Positions 34,536 to 43,173 of a stretch of DNA of 64,000 nt are shown in pieces. The translations under genes and the position numbers were made by a program. Under the pieces are notes generated by a model. That model had not been told where the DNA came from. It did not search any database and saw nothing but the letters and a program-made list of their open reading frames with translations. The stretch spans positions 186,001-250,000 of the forward strand of contig OZ220699.1 in the NCBI GenBank assembly GCA_965116565.1, written 5' to 3'. How positions within the stretch are numbered: position 1 is the stretch's first letter; each line of letters starts with the position of its first letter. This stretch comes from Bin87 sp965116565 (GTDB lineage Bacteria > Chloroflexota > Dehalococcoidia > Lucifugimonadales > UBA3495).

Positions 34536-34559
34536 AGGGGCGGCCAACAGGTCGCCCCT
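34536..34559. terminator. Palindrome between convergent genes
   Basis: AGGGGCGGCC, AACA and GGTCGCCCCT (one mismatch) lie just after the second FtsZ/tubulin-like gene; GGGGCG palindrome family. Confidence 0.5.
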
Positions 34560-34585
34560 ATACGTATTACGACGGATGGCGCGAA

Positions 34586-35713
34586 TCAGTTGTCGGCAGC
34601 GAGGGATTCCTTGCGCGCCTTTTCCTGGAAATGGGGGATGATGTATTTCCCGAACAGGCGCAGGGACTCCATAACCTCCTCGTGGCTGACGGGGCCCACC
34701 TGGAACAGGGGCATGATTTCGTCGACGCCCATGCGCTCGTAGTCCTCGATGTATTTGATGCAGTCGTCCGGGTTTCCGATGCAGAACCGTCCACCGTCCT
34801 CAATGAGGGAACGGGAACTCACTTCGTCGGCGCGGGCGGTGTCGACGTTGGCGACCCGTTGGTAGTGCCATTGATAGTCTTCCGGCACCCGCGCCGGGTC
34901 GTATCCCCGCCAGACGTAGGAATCGCGGATGCGCTGCTGTTCCCGGTACCAGTCGATGATGGTCTCGGCGCGCTCGAAAGCTTTGTCTCTGTTTTCCATG
35001 CACAGGCCGACGGTGTTGCCGGCCACCTTGGGATAAACCAGCTTCGTTGCCGGTTCGGGATTCGCGATCGCATCACGGTAGATCTTGATCAGGTTTTCGG
35101 CCCGGTCCAGGCCGACGCTGGTCTGAGCGAGGCAACCCAAACCCTGGCGGCCCACTTTCTCGGCGGTAAATTCCTGGCTGACGGCCTGCCAGATGGGCGG
35201 GTGCGGTTTCTGGACGGGCTTGGGTATGACCTCGCGCGCCGGGATGTCATAGTGCTTGCCCTTGAATTCGAAAATTTCCTCGGTCCAAGCGCCCGGGATG
35301 ATTTGCAGGTACTCTTCGACCATTTCGGAGACATCGGGCAGGTCGGCGCCGTAGGGCATCATCTGGTACGGGTAACCGGAGCGGCCGATGCCCAGGTTGA
35401 CGCGACCTCCGGACAGGATGTCCAGCGTGGCCATCCTTGAGGCCACATGCAGCGGATGATGGAGCGGCGCCAAAACGACGGCAATGCCCAGGCGCATGTT
35501 CGTGGTACGTTGGCTGAGAGCCGCCAGGGTGATGTCAGGAGCGCTGGAATGAGACCATTCGGAACGGAAATGGTGTTCCACGAACCAGACGGAGGTCATC
35601 CCCATTTCTTCGGCGAAACAAACCTGCTCCACCATTTCGTTGAATTTTTGGGTTTCACTACGGTCATCCCAAGGCTTGGGGACCTGAATCTGATAGAAAA
35701 GGCCGAGATCCAT
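34586..35713 (-). CDS. LLM class flavin-dependent oxidoreductase
   Basis: 375 residues from an ATG with AGGAG nine bases upstream; a 45-codon extension upstream is excluded. 'CFAEEMGMTSVWFVEHHFRS' and 'ASRMATLDILSGGRVNLGIG' mark the luciferase-like fold, followed by 'RSGYPYQMMPYGADLPDVSE' in the flavin-binding region. It is closer to alkanal/alkane-type two-component monooxygenases than the gene at 1316, judged by 'GLFYQIQVPKPW'. Convergent with the FtsZ/tubulin-like gene. Substrate and partner reductase unknown. Confidence 0.9.
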   Translation of the reverse strand: MDLGLFYQIQVPKPWDDRSETQKFNEMVEQVCFAEEMGMTSVWFVEHHFRSEWSHSSAPDITLAALSQRTTNMRLGIAVVLAPLHHPLHVASRMATLDILSGGRVNLGIGRSGYPYQMMPYGADLPDVSEMVEEYLQIIPGAWTEEIFEFKGKHYDIPAREVIPKPVQKPHPPIWQAVSQEFTAEKVGRQGLGCLAQTSVGLDRAENLIKIYRDAIANPEPATKLVYPKVAGNTVGLCMENRDKAFERAETIIDWYREQQRIRDSYVWRGYDPARVPEDYQWHYQRVANVDTARADEVSSRSLIEDGGRFCIGNPDDCIKYIEDYERMGVDEIMPLFQVGPVSHEEVMESLRLFGKYIIPHFQEKARKESLAADN

Positions 35714-36098
35714 ACTGTTACGCTCCTGGGAGGCAGATTGGCGCATTGTAGCAGAGGAAACCGCTTTCACGGTCGCGTGCTGATGGTCTGGATCACGCCG
35801 GTCGGAGATGCCGCATCGGACGGGACAGGGTTCACCAGTGCAGGGCATCTACGATTCAGCATGGGTAACGAGCGGTGGCGAGATATATGAGGCGCCCGTT
35901 GATGCGCACGCGATGCCAAATGCGTTTTTGTGTCACCGAATGACGTGAAGTGATCATCGCTCCCGGCGAGGCCGGAGCGACGTGCACGAGGGATTCCGGA
36001 ACCTGGCGATTTCAAATGATGCCGAGGGCCATATAAGTTATCAAACTTAGATATTTATATCACATTTGATTAGTATAGTTTTGAACACATACACTCAA
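35714..36098. other. Spacer, AT-rich at its right end
   Basis: No gene is supported in this 385-base stretch. From 36025 to 36090 it becomes strongly AT-rich ahead of the promoter at 36099, a plausible UP-element or regulator site. Confidence 0.5.
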
Positions 36099-36128
36099 TT
36101 GACACTGTCCAAACGGTACCCGTAGAAT
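36099..36128 (+). promoter_or_regulatory. Promoter of the RAM-domain and acyl-CoA dehydrogenase operon
   Basis: Perfect TTGACA, 18-base spacer, TAGAAT (five of six); about 75 bases of leader before the first ATG. Confidence 0.65.
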
Positions 36129-36208
36129 TATCCGCCGATTGGGGTCGTGTTCGTATGGCCCCATCTTCGCTATGGCACATGATTGAGGGATACAAGGAGG
36201 GGCAAGTT

Positions 36209-36445
36209 ATGGCGACGAGAGCCTTTTTGCTGGTCGAAACCGCCGTGGGTCGCACGCGGGACGTTGCGAACACGCTGCGGGGGTTGGACGGCATAGAATC
36301 AGTGGACGTGGTAACGGGCCCGTACGACATCATCGCAGTGATATCCGGTGAGGATATGTCGGTGGTCGGCGGGTTGGTGACCGAGAAGATCCACACCGTA
36401 GTGGGCGTGGTGCGAACCGTCACCTGCGTGGCGGTGGATGCTTGA
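36209..36445 (+). CDS. Stand-alone Lrp/AsnC ligand-binding (RAM) domain protein
   Basis: 78 residues; 'AFLLVETAVGRTRDVANTLR' and 'SVDVVTGPYDIIAVISGEDM' are the RAM/ACT-like domain of Lrp/AsnC regulators without the DNA-binding HTH. AAGGAGGG eight bases before the ATG is an excellent Shine-Dalgarno, so the longer upstream frame is not used. Stand-alone RAM proteins bind small molecules such as amino acids. It starts a probable operon with the acyl-CoA dehydrogenase 47 bases downstream. Confidence 0.88.
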   Translation: MATRAFLLVETAVGRTRDVANTLRGLDGIESVDVVTGPYDIIAVISGEDMSVVGGLVTEKIHTVVGVVRTVTCVAVDA

Positions 36446-36492
36446 CGCAAGGTTGCTCACCAACGCAGCGAGGACAGCAGCAGGAGGCATCG

Positions 36493-37668
36493 GTGGAATA
36501 TCGTTTTACCCAGGACGACGACCAGTTTCGGGACGACCTGCGCCAATTCATCCAGTCAGAGTTACCGGACGGATGGGAAGGAGGAGGGCGCTGGCCGGAG
36601 GAATACGACTGGGATTTCACGATGCACCTGCGCGGGAGGCTGGCCGAGAGAGGCTGGTTGACCATGCACTGGCCGGAGGAGTATGGGGGGCAGGACGCGT
36701 CCCCGGTTCGATCAGCGATCTACAACGAGGAGTTGGCCTACCTGCGGGCCCCGGGCAGGGACATTTTCGGGGTGCGGATGCTTGGGCCGACCCTGATGAT
36801 GCACGGCAGCGAGGAGCAAAAGCAGGAGCATCTGCCGCCCATTGCGCGGGGCGAGATCCAATGGTGCCAGGGTTACAGTGAGCCGGAGTCGGGCTCAGAC
36901 CTGGCGTCGCTGAGCACGCGGGCCGTACGCGACGGCGACGAGTACGTCATAAACGGGGCGAAAATCTGGACGACGCTGGCCCACAGATCGAACTGGATCA
37001 TGTGCCTGGCGCGCACCGATCCGGAGGCGCCGAGGCATCGCGGCATCAGCTTCATCCTGGTGGACATGAAAAGCCCCGGCGTGGAAGTGAGGCCGGTAAT
37101 AAACATGGCCGGGGGCCATGAGTTCAACCAGGTGATATTCGACAACGTGCGCGTGCCGGCCAGCAACGTGGTGGGTGAGGAAAACCGGGGATGGTACGTG
37201 GCGGTGACGCTGCTGGACTTTGAGCGTTCGGGGATCGACTATTCGGCCATCGCCCGGAGGCTGCTGGACGACACTCGGGAGTACGCTGATAACGTGTCGC
37301 GAAACGGGAGCAGGGTCACGAAGATACCCTGGGTGCGGAACCTGATGGCGGACCGGTACGTGGAGTGCGAGGTGGCGCGCCTGATGGCATACAACGTGGC
37401 GTGGATGCAGGGGGAGGGGTTGGTTCCCAACAAGGAGGCATCCATGAGCAAAGCCTTCGGCAGCGAGACGCTGCACCGGTCGGCCAACGCGGTACTGGAG
37501 ATTGCGGGCCTGCCGGGAGCGTTGGCGCGGGACGAGGCCAGGGCGCCGCTGAAAGGCCGCCTGCCCGAGAACTGGATGATAAGTTTCTCCCACAAGATTG
37601 CCGGCGGCACATCGGAGGTGCAGCGGGGCATCGTGGCGGGACGGGGGTTGGGCTTGCCGCGAGGATGA
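36493..37668 (+). CDS. Acyl-CoA dehydrogenase
   Basis: 391 residues from a GTG with AGGAGG seven bases upstream. FAD-dependent desaturation of an acyl-CoA thioester. 'WCQGYSEPESGSDLASLSTR' is the FAD/substrate signature, 'YVINGAKIWTTLAHRSNWIM' follows, and 'HKIAGGTSEVQRGIVAGRGL' is the C-terminal FAD-binding motif. The catalytic Glu position for short- or medium-chain enzymes cannot be fixed by eye. The start of the protein fits the ACAD subgroup seen in steroid and branched-acid catabolism, only a loose inference. Confidence 0.93.
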   Translation: MEYRFTQDDDQFRDDLRQFIQSELPDGWEGGGRWPEEYDWDFTMHLRGRLAERGWLTMHWPEEYGGQDASPVRSAIYNEELAYLRAPGRDIFGVRMLGPTLMMHGSEEQKQEHLPPIARGEIQWCQGYSEPESGSDLASLSTRAVRDGDEYVINGAKIWTTLAHRSNWIMCLARTDPEAPRHRGISFILVDMKSPGVEVRPVINMAGGHEFNQVIFDNVRVPASNVVGEENRGWYVAVTLLDFERSGIDYSAIARRLLDDTREYADNVSRNGSRVTKIPWVRNLMADRYVECEVARLMAYNVAWMQGEGLVPNKEASMSKAFGSETLHRSANAVLEIAGLPGALARDEARAPLKGRLPENWMISFSHKIAGGTSEVQRGIVAGRGLGLPRG

Positions 37669-37671
37669 GCG

Positions 37672-37709
37672 AACGAGGATTGTCCGGCTAAACGAGGATT
37701 GTCCGGTCA
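37672..37709. repeat. Two tandem copies of a 19 bp unit
   Basis: AACGAGGATTGTCCGGCTA and AACGAGGATTGTCCGGTCA fill the gap between the convergent acyl-CoA dehydrogenase and regulator genes. Confidence 0.85.
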
Positions 37710-37715
37710 CTGGGA

Positions 37716-38069
37716 TCATTTCGAGGCATAGAAAGCCAGCGAGGCAAAGACTTCGGCTTCTTCGGGGGTCAGTTCCCGCATGGCGTCGCGGCACCGGTTC
37801 AGCACGCGGAAGATGGTCCGCGGGGTGACCGAGAACCGTTGGGCAGCTTCCTTTGCCGAGAGGCCCTCGGAGTGGACTGCGGCGGCGATTCGGAAATCGC
37901 GCGCCAGGCGACGGTAAGCCGTGAACCAAGCCATATCGTCGAACTTGCAGCGGGATAGAGGGCATTCGAGACACGTGCGAGCGACTTCGCACCCATTGTC
38001 CGCGTAGTAGTCAATACCGGGCTCCCTGGTTCGGCGTTTGCTGGCGGAGACGGTGTGCACTCCGTACAT
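37716..38069 (-). CDS. Small HTH protein with a cysteine cluster
   Basis: 117 residues from an ATG preceded by CGGAGTG (a GTG two codons upstream is an alternative). A cluster 'CEVARTCLECPLSRC' in the first third looks like a zinc or Fe-S site, and 'GLSAKEAAQRFSVTPRTIFR' in the second half is a clear helix-turn-helix. The layout resembles small transcription regulators; family not identified. Its promoter is a perfect consensus with a very short leader, which suggests autoregulated expression. Divergent from the PaREP1-like gene. Confidence 0.65.
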   Translation of the reverse strand: MYGVHTVSASKRRTREPGIDYYADNGCEVARTCLECPLSRCKFDDMAWFTAYRRLARDFRIAAAVHSEGLSAKEAAQRFSVTPRTIFRVLNRCRDAMRELTPEEAEVFASLAFYASK

Positions 38070-38103
38070 AGACACTCCGAAACGTCTGTTCTTTATTCTG
38101 GCA

Positions 38104-38133
38104 ATTATAGAACCGACGTTCCGTAAATGTCAA
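38104..38133 (-). promoter_or_regulatory. Perfect-consensus promoter of the HTH protein gene
   Basis: On the minus strand TTGACA, an 18-base spacer and TATAAT match both hexamers exactly. Transcription would start about 30 bases before the ATG. Confidence 0.8.
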
Positions 38134-38200
38134 TCTGCGTCAGACGAGGAGATTTCGCTACTCGCAACCAAGCAACATCACAAAGGACGCGTCCGCTCCA

Positions 38201-38229
38201 TTGCCCGTGCACCTTTGAGTCGCTAACAT
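38201..38229 (+). promoter_or_regulatory. Candidate promoter of the PaREP1-like gene
   Basis: TTGCCC, 17-base spacer, TAACAT, ending 25 bases before the ATG. Both hexamers match four of six. Confidence 0.4.
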
Positions 38230-38254
38230 GCAAAAACAATAAGAGAAACCACCA

Positions 38255-38614
38255 ATGACTTCTCGGCAGTATCAGCAAGCCAGTGAGCGTTTCCTGGTGC
38301 AGGCCAGACAGGAACTGGCAGACGGCGATCTGGCACAGGCCTCCGAAAAGGGCTGGGGAGCCACCACCGAGATACTCAAGGCCATCGCCGTACAACGGGG
38401 CTGGGAGCACCACCGTCACCGCCACTACCACAGGGCAGCCAGTCGAATCCGTGCCGAAACCGGCGACGGCGAGATACGCCGGCTTTTCGACTCTGCAAGC
38501 GCCCTGCATGAGAACTTCTATGAGGACGACATGGTAGCCGACGAGGTGGCCGAAAGGCTCGACGACGTAGAGACCCTCGTGGACAGACTTCTACCCTTGT
38601 TAATTCAAATGTAG
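38255..38614 (+). CDS. PaREP1/HEPN-superfamily-like protein
   Basis: 119 residues, all-helical. 'FLVQARQELADGDLAQASEK' with 'GWGATTEILKAIAVQRGWEH' and 'FDSASALHENFYEDDMVADE' fit the PaREP1/PaREP8 family, small HEPN-type proteins common in archaea and some Chloroflexota. An R-H-R-H-Y-H cluster (residues ~55-60) could be functional. It has no obvious partner gene; the divergent HTH protein is a possible regulator. RNase activity unproven. Confidence 0.65.
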   Translation: MTSRQYQQASERFLVQARQELADGDLAQASEKGWGATTEILKAIAVQRGWEHHRHRHYHRAASRIRAETGDGEIRRLFDSASALHENFYEDDMVADEVAERLDDVETLVDRLLPLLIQM

Positions 38615-38737
38615 TCTTGACTGTTCTGACCCTTCGAGTAGCGAAATCGTGTGGGCAGAACGATGCTGTTCCAAAATCAAAATGGACTCGAGACGTGCGG
38701 TCGATGTGCTAACATCAATCTGAAAGGTGGTGTCGCG

Positions 38738-39109
38738 ATGTTGAGATTTCTCTGGCCCCTGCTTTTGATGTTCGGTCCGCAGTTGGCGCCGCGGGTGATC
38801 AAGTTCGTGCGCGCGGTGTGGCGTTTACACAAGGACCACCGGGTGAACATCCTGCTCAAGCTGCTGGTCCCGCTGTCGCTGGTCTATGCGGTCTGGCCGT
38901 GGGACTTTGTCAAGGACCGCATTCCGTTTGGATTGGGACGCTACGACGACATCATCATCTTCGGGTTGGCGTTGTTCATATTCTGGAAGCTGTGCCCGCC
39001 GGCCGTGGTGCGAGAGCACATGGGGGAACCTCCGCCGCCGCGTCCTGAGGACAAGGACCCGGACAGCGTGGTGGACGGGGAAGCGCGGCCGAGGGACGGC
39101 AACGAGTAG
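38738..39109 (+). CDS. DUF1232 (YkvA-like) membrane protein
   Basis: 123 residues from an ATG with AAAGGTGG upstream. 'ILLKLLVPLSLVYAVWPWDF' and 'RIPFGLGRYDDIIIFGLALF' form the DUF1232 signature (YxxxPxDxxPDxxPxxGxxDD); here the first Pro-x-Asp reads W-P-W-D. Two membrane segments follow an N-terminal hydrophobic stretch, and the last ~30 residues are an acidic, soluble tail. Function unknown. Confidence 0.85.
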   Translation: MLRFLWPLLLMFGPQLAPRVIKFVRAVWRLHKDHRVNILLKLLVPLSLVYAVWPWDFVKDRIPFGLGRYDDIIIFGLALFIFWKLCPPAVVREHMGEPPPPRPEDKDPDSVVDGEARPRDGNE

Positions 39110-39149
39110 TCGAAGGCGATGATGAGTTGGCGAATGGGCGTCAAGATGA

Positions 39150-39172
39150 GGGGCGGGTTTCAAACCCGCCCC
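39150..39172. repeat. Palindrome GGGGCGGGTTT / AAACCCGCCCC
   Basis: 11-bp perfect arms around a single C. It lies in the 80-base gap before hemW and argues against the longer hemW frame that would translate through it. Confidence 0.75.
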
Positions 39173-39189
39173 TATACGCAGGCGTGGTG

Positions 39190-40449
39190 ATGGCGCGCAC
39201 AGTTCAACCGCGCCACGGGCCGAAACCTGCGGCAGGACACGACGGCATTTCGCTGTACGTGCATGTTCCCTTCTGCCTGAGCAAGTGTCCTTACTGCGAT
39301 TTCAACACCTACCAGGGCATTGAGTCGCAGTTTGGCGATTTTCTGACGGCGATAACCGGGGAGATCGAGGCCTGGTCGCGCGCGCTGGGGAGTCCGGCGG
39401 TGAACACGATATTCCTGGGGGGCGGCACGCCGTCGTACCTGCCCGACGGGGACGTGGGCCGGATCCTGGAAGCCATCGCCGGGTCGTATCCGGTGAGAGT
39501 GGACGCGGAGATAACGGCGGAGTGCAATCCCAACGATCTCACCGCGGCGAAGTGCGCCGAACTGCGGGCCGCTGGCATCAATCGCATCAGCATGGGCGTG
39601 CAGAGCATGGACAACGGGTTGCTGGCGATGCTGGGGAGGCGGCACGACGCGGAAGAGGCGGTGGCGGCGCTGGAAACCTGCCGGCGGGCCGGGTTCGACA
39701 ACGTGAACCTGGACCTGATGTATGGCCTGCCTCATCAGACGCTGGAGCAGTGGAGAGACACGGTGGAGCGAACGGTCGCGTTGGGGACCGAGCACCTGTC
39801 GCTCTACTCGCTGACGCTGGAGGAGGGGACGCCGCTGCGCCGTTGGGTCGAGCAGGGCCGCCTGCCGGACCCGGACCCTGATCTGGCAGCCGACATGTAC
39901 GACCTGGCCCGCTCGGCGTTGAGCGACGCGGGATACCACCACTACGAAATCAGCAACTGGTGCCGGGCCGGGCTGGAGTCGGAGCACAACCTGGCGTACT
40001 GGCGCAACCTGGAATGGCTGGGCGCAGGTCCGGGGGCTCATTCGTCGCTTCGCACTGTGGAATCCGTCGGTGGCTGCCGATTCTGGACGGTGCGGTCGCC
40101 GCGCGAATACGCGCAGCGGGCGGCGGAATGGGTGGGTAAAGCCGAGGCCTGGGTCGCCGCGACCGCGCGCCGGATTGAGGAAGTGCCGACCGTTGACGGT
40201 CTGGAGATTGTCGACGTGAATACCGCGGCGGCGGAGACGATGTTCCTGGGGTTGCGACTGCTGGACGGGATGGACGTGGGAGCGGCTTCGGAAAGGGTCG
40301 GGATTGACCTGATGGAGCGGTACGCGCAGGAGTTGGACGAGTTGACCGAGGATGGTCTGCTGGTGTGGTACGGAGACGGACGGGTGCGGCTGGCGGAGGA
40401 GGCGTACCTGGTGGCGAACCAGGTTTTTACGCGGTTCTTGGTGGAATGA
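39190..40449 (+). CDS. hemW: HemW-like radical SAM protein (haem chaperone / oxygen-independent coproporphyrinogen oxidase family)
   Basis: 419 residues. 'YVHVPFCLSKCPYCDFNTYQ' carries the CxxxCxxC cluster; in HemW the fourth residue after the third Cys is Phe (CDF), as here. 'TIFLGGGTPSYLP' and 'ISMGVQSMDNGLLAMLGRRH' bind SAM, and the HemW C-terminal domain is complete. The upstream in-frame ATG at 39127 would read through a palindromic repeat and is rejected. HemW inserts haem into respiratory enzymes; the two are not distinguishable from HemN-like paralogs with certainty. Confidence 0.92.
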   Translation: MARTVQPRHGPKPAAGHDGISLYVHVPFCLSKCPYCDFNTYQGIESQFGDFLTAITGEIEAWSRALGSPAVNTIFLGGGTPSYLPDGDVGRILEAIAGSYPVRVDAEITAECNPNDLTAAKCAELRAAGINRISMGVQSMDNGLLAMLGRRHDAEEAVAALETCRRAGFDNVNLDLMYGLPHQTLEQWRDTVERTVALGTEHLSLYSLTLEEGTPLRRWVEQGRLPDPDPDLAADMYDLARSALSDAGYHHYEISNWCRAGLESEHNLAYWRNLEWLGAGPGAHSSLRTVESVGGCRFWTVRSPREYAQRAAEWVGKAEAWVAATARRIEEVPTVDGLEIVDVNTAAAETMFLGLRLLDGMDVGAASERVGIDLMERYAQELDELTEDGLLVWYGDGRVRLAEEAYLVANQVFTRFLVE

Positions 40450-40551
40450 TCATGTCATGTCGGGATCGGTGTCGAAAGCGATAGAGGCAGCTGCCAAGCT
40501 AATCGGCGAACTTCCCGCAAAAGTGAGGCCGGCGGCTGCCGCATTATTTGT

Positions 40552-40737
40552 ATGCGGAGTATAGTATTCGTTTTCGGCGTGCTTGTGGCGATCCTCGCCG
40601 TACTACCAAACCACCGGGCGGTTGATGCTTTGATCTGGGCTTTGATCGCAGTTTCAATTTTGATATTGGTTGTAATGGTGCTTTTCGGCACCTTTTTCGT
40701 AATCGATTTTATTAAATCCCGCGCCCGCGACTCCTGA
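40552..40737 (+). CDS. Small membrane protein
   Basis: 61 residues with two hydrophobic segments ('IVFVFGVLVAILAVLP' and 'ALIWALIAVSILILVVMVLF') separated by a short polar loop. A short upstream frame (40457-40564, MSGSVSKAIEAAAKLIGE...) overlaps its start and might encode a leader or be the true N-terminus after a frameshift. Its 3' end overlaps the convergent gene by 26 bases. No recognised family. Confidence 0.4.
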   Translation: MRSIVFVFGVLVAILAVLPNHRAVDALIWALIAVSILILVVMVLFGTFFVIDFIKSRARDS

Positions 40738-41071
40738 GCAACTGTCTGATTATGATCGTAATCATCACGGTTGCGGCTACAATCCATGCGATCGCTGCCA
40801 GTGTTACAACGACCGTTCCGGCGATCATGGTGGCGATTCCATTTTTGTCTGCCCAGATTTCAGGAACCACGTACGCTCCGAATAGCACAAACAAAAAGCC
40901 GACGCCTGCAACGGCACCGATGATATAGAAGGCGCGGTTGAGCCAATAAAATTCGTTCTGTGACCCACCTCCATGTGCTGTCCGTTGCTTAGCGGAGTCT
41001 GACAGAATTGCGGTCTCTGAGGAAAGACCACTGGATTCAATTGAGTTGTACTGCACCTCGGGAGACGCCAT
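40712..41071 (-). CDS. Small two-pass membrane protein
   Basis: 119 residues. A ~40-residue soluble N-terminus (Ser/Gln-rich) precedes two membrane segments, 'AFYIIGAVAGVGFLFVLFGA' and 'MIAGTVVVTLAAIAWIVAAT', and a basic tail. Overlaps the previous small membrane gene tail to tail, so the two antisense 3' ends may regulate each other. Function unknown. Confidence 0.5.
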   Translation of the reverse strand: MASPEVQYNSIESSGLSSETAILSDSAKQRTAHGGGSQNEFYWLNRAFYIIGAVAGVGFLFVLFGAYVVPEIWADKNGIATMIAGTVVVTLAAIAWIVAATVMITIIIRQLLRSRGRGI

Positions 41072-41218
41072 TTTGCCTACCTCTCAATTGCATCTTACCA
41101 AATGGATTGACAAAAGGGCCTAGCAATTGAGGTTTTCAGGCTGTGCTAAACTGCCGGCGCGTGCGACCCAGGTGGTTCGCTGATTTTTCGATTTGCAGTT
41201 TAGCAGCGGAGGCTAGAT

Positions 41219-42445
41219 ATGGCGGTTCAGCCTTACACGATATCCGTATCGGATGACGTATTGGAGGACCTCAAGCACAGATTGGCGCACGTGAGGTGGC
41301 CGGATGAGATACCGGGAGCCGAGTGGGACTACGGGTCCAACCTGGACTACATCAGGGAGTTGGTGGCTTACTGGCGGGACGGGTTTGACTGGCGGGCAGC
41401 CGAGGCCCGCCTCAATTCTTTCGCCAATTTCCACACGACGATTGAGGGGCAGGGAATCCACTTCATCCACGAGAAGGGCAAGGGGCCCAATCCGATGCCC
41501 ATCATCGTGACGCACGGGTGGCCTGGATCGATTTACGAGATGCACAAGATCATTCCGATGCTGGCGGACCCGGCCAGCCACGGGGGTAATGCGGCAGACT
41601 CGTTTGACGTGATCGTGCCGTCGATGCCGGGTTACGGGTTCAGCGCCCAGACTCGCGAGCGTGGGATGAACACGCGCAGGATTGCCGAGTTGTGGGACAA
41701 GCTGATGGCCGACGAGCTTGGTTACCAGCATTATGCGGCGCAGGGCGGCGACTGGGGGGCGGGCGTTACGGCGCGGCTGGGGTTCCATCACGCGGACCAC
41801 ATGCTGGGGATACACACCACATCGGTGACGCAGGCGATTCCGTACCAGGGGGCGAGCCTCCAGGGCCTCAGCATGCGGGAACGGCTGGAGCAGGTGATAG
41901 GGACACCGCAGGGCGGGTACCGACGGGACTTCGCGACCACGCTGTCGGACGAAGAGCTGGAGATGATAGACCAGCGGGTGTCGTGGGCGGCAGCCGAGGG
42001 CGGCTACGCGCACATCCAGGGGACCAAGCCGCAGACGCTGGCGTACGGGTTGAACGACTCGCCGGTGGGTCTGTGCGCGTGGATCGTCGAGAAGTACCGC
42101 ACGTGGAGCGACTGCAACGGCGACGTGGAGAGCGTGTACACCAAGGATGACCTGCTGACGACGGTGATGATCTACTGGGTTACGCAGACCATCAACTCCA
42201 GCACGCGGCTGTACTACGAAAACAGCCGGACGCCGTGGTATTTCGGGCCGGAGGACAGGATCAACGTGCCGTGCGCGATTGCGGTGTTCCCGAAGGAGCT
42301 TTCAACACCGCCGCGATCGTGGGCGGAGCGCACCTACAACGTGCAGCGGTGGACGGAGATGGACAGCGGCGGCCACTTTGCGGCGCTGGAGAAGCCGGCG
42401 GAACTGGTGGCCGACATGAGAGAGTTCTTCCGCGGGTTGCGCTGA
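41219..42445 (+). CDS. Epoxide hydrolase family protein (microsomal type)
   Basis: 408 residues. The N-terminal EHN domain is seen in 'LEDLKHRLAHVRWPDEIPGA' and 'FHTTIEGQGIHFIHEKGKGP'. The hydrolase domain has 'THGWPGSIYEM' (oxyanion HGWPGS), 'AAQGGDWGAGVTARLG' with the nucleophilic Asp, and 'DSGGHFAALEKP' with the catalytic His. CGGAGG precedes the ATG. Converts epoxides to diols, fitting the xenobiotic-catabolic flavour of the region; true substrate unknown. Confidence 0.92.
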   Translation: MAVQPYTISVSDDVLEDLKHRLAHVRWPDEIPGAEWDYGSNLDYIRELVAYWRDGFDWRAAEARLNSFANFHTTIEGQGIHFIHEKGKGPNPMPIIVTHGWPGSIYEMHKIIPMLADPASHGGNAADSFDVIVPSMPGYGFSAQTRERGMNTRRIAELWDKLMADELGYQHYAAQGGDWGAGVTARLGFHHADHMLGIHTTSVTQAIPYQGASLQGLSMRERLEQVIGTPQGGYRRDFATTLSDEELEMIDQRVSWAAAEGGYAHIQGTKPQTLAYGLNDSPVGLCAWIVEKYRTWSDCNGDVESVYTKDDLLTTVMIYWVTQTINSSTRLYYENSRTPWYFGPEDRINVPCAIAVFPKELSTPPRSWAERTYNVQRWTEMDSGGHFAALEKPAELVADMREFFRGLR

Positions 42446-42493
42446 AGAACACGATGCCGTTATCAGGAGAAATGCCCGTCTGGGAGAATCATA

Positions 42494-43063
42494 ATGGGTT
42501 CCACGGAATGGACGCTAATCGGCGTTGCAATCGCCCTCTTCCTGGCGATTGGCGGAATGATCAGGTTCAGCAATTCGTCCATACGAAATGAACTCACGGC
42601 AAGCAATGCCGAGGTCAGGACAGGGATTGCCGAGGTGAGGACGGAGATTGCCGACCTTCGCACTGAGGTTAAAGGCGACATCGGTACTGTGCGAACGGAA
42701 ATCGCCGATCTGCGCGGCGAGATGAAGGTCGATATAGCCGAACTCCGCGCTGAGTTGAAAGGGGATATGGCCGATCTGCGCGGCGAGCTGAAAGGCGATA
42801 TAGCCGAACTCCGCACTGAGTTGAAGGGGGATATGGCCGATCTGCGCACTGAGTTGAAAGGGGATATGGCCGAATTGCGCACTGAGTTGAAGCTCGATTT
42901 CCAGGCCAACCGGTCTGAAATCATTACCAACCGCCGTATGCTCGGCCGTTTTGCGCTGCACCGCCACGGCGATGATGGGTTGCCCCTGGCGCCGCTGACC
43001 GACACTCTTGAACCGCCGGACGGCAGCGGCGACCCCGCCACCGGGGAGAACGGCAACAATTAA
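42494..43063 (+). CDS. Membrane-anchored hendecad-repeat coiled-coil protein
   Basis: 189 residues. One N-terminal membrane helix ('WTLIGVAIALFLAIGGM') is followed by about eight 11-residue repeats of the type 'MADLRTELKGD' between residues ~44 and 138, encoded by near-identical 33-bp DNA units. The hendecad period (three heptad-like turns per repeat) favours a right-handed parallel coiled coil. The C-terminus is disordered and Gly/Pro/Asp-rich. No homolog is named; the design resembles bacterial coiled-coil stalks or membrane scaffolds. Follows the epoxide hydrolase by 48 bases. Confidence 0.7.
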   Translation: MGSTEWTLIGVAIALFLAIGGMIRFSNSSIRNELTASNAEVRTGIAEVRTEIADLRTEVKGDIGTVRTEIADLRGEMKVDIAELRAELKGDMADLRGELKGDIAELRTELKGDMADLRTELKGDMAELRTELKLDFQANRSEIITNRRMLGRFALHRHGDDGLPLAPLTDTLEPPDGSGDPATGENGNN

Positions 43064-43173
43064 CCACAGGGTTGCAGGTAAGGCTGACAGAGTTGGGAAA
43101 ACCCGTTACCATGTTCGCGCAGCAATTGATCAGCAGCCCGGAGCGCCGGGCGAGATAAGGAGGAATCCGTTAG

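Noticed and set aside
34175..35440. 421-codon plus-strand frame across the end of the FtsZ/tubulin-like gene
   Set aside because: It overlaps two real genes out of frame and begins inside the first; the translation is Arg/Thr-rich without domains.
39127..39189. N-terminal extension of HemW
   Set aside because: It runs through the palindrome at 39150-39172; HemW proteins begin close to the YVHVPFC strand.
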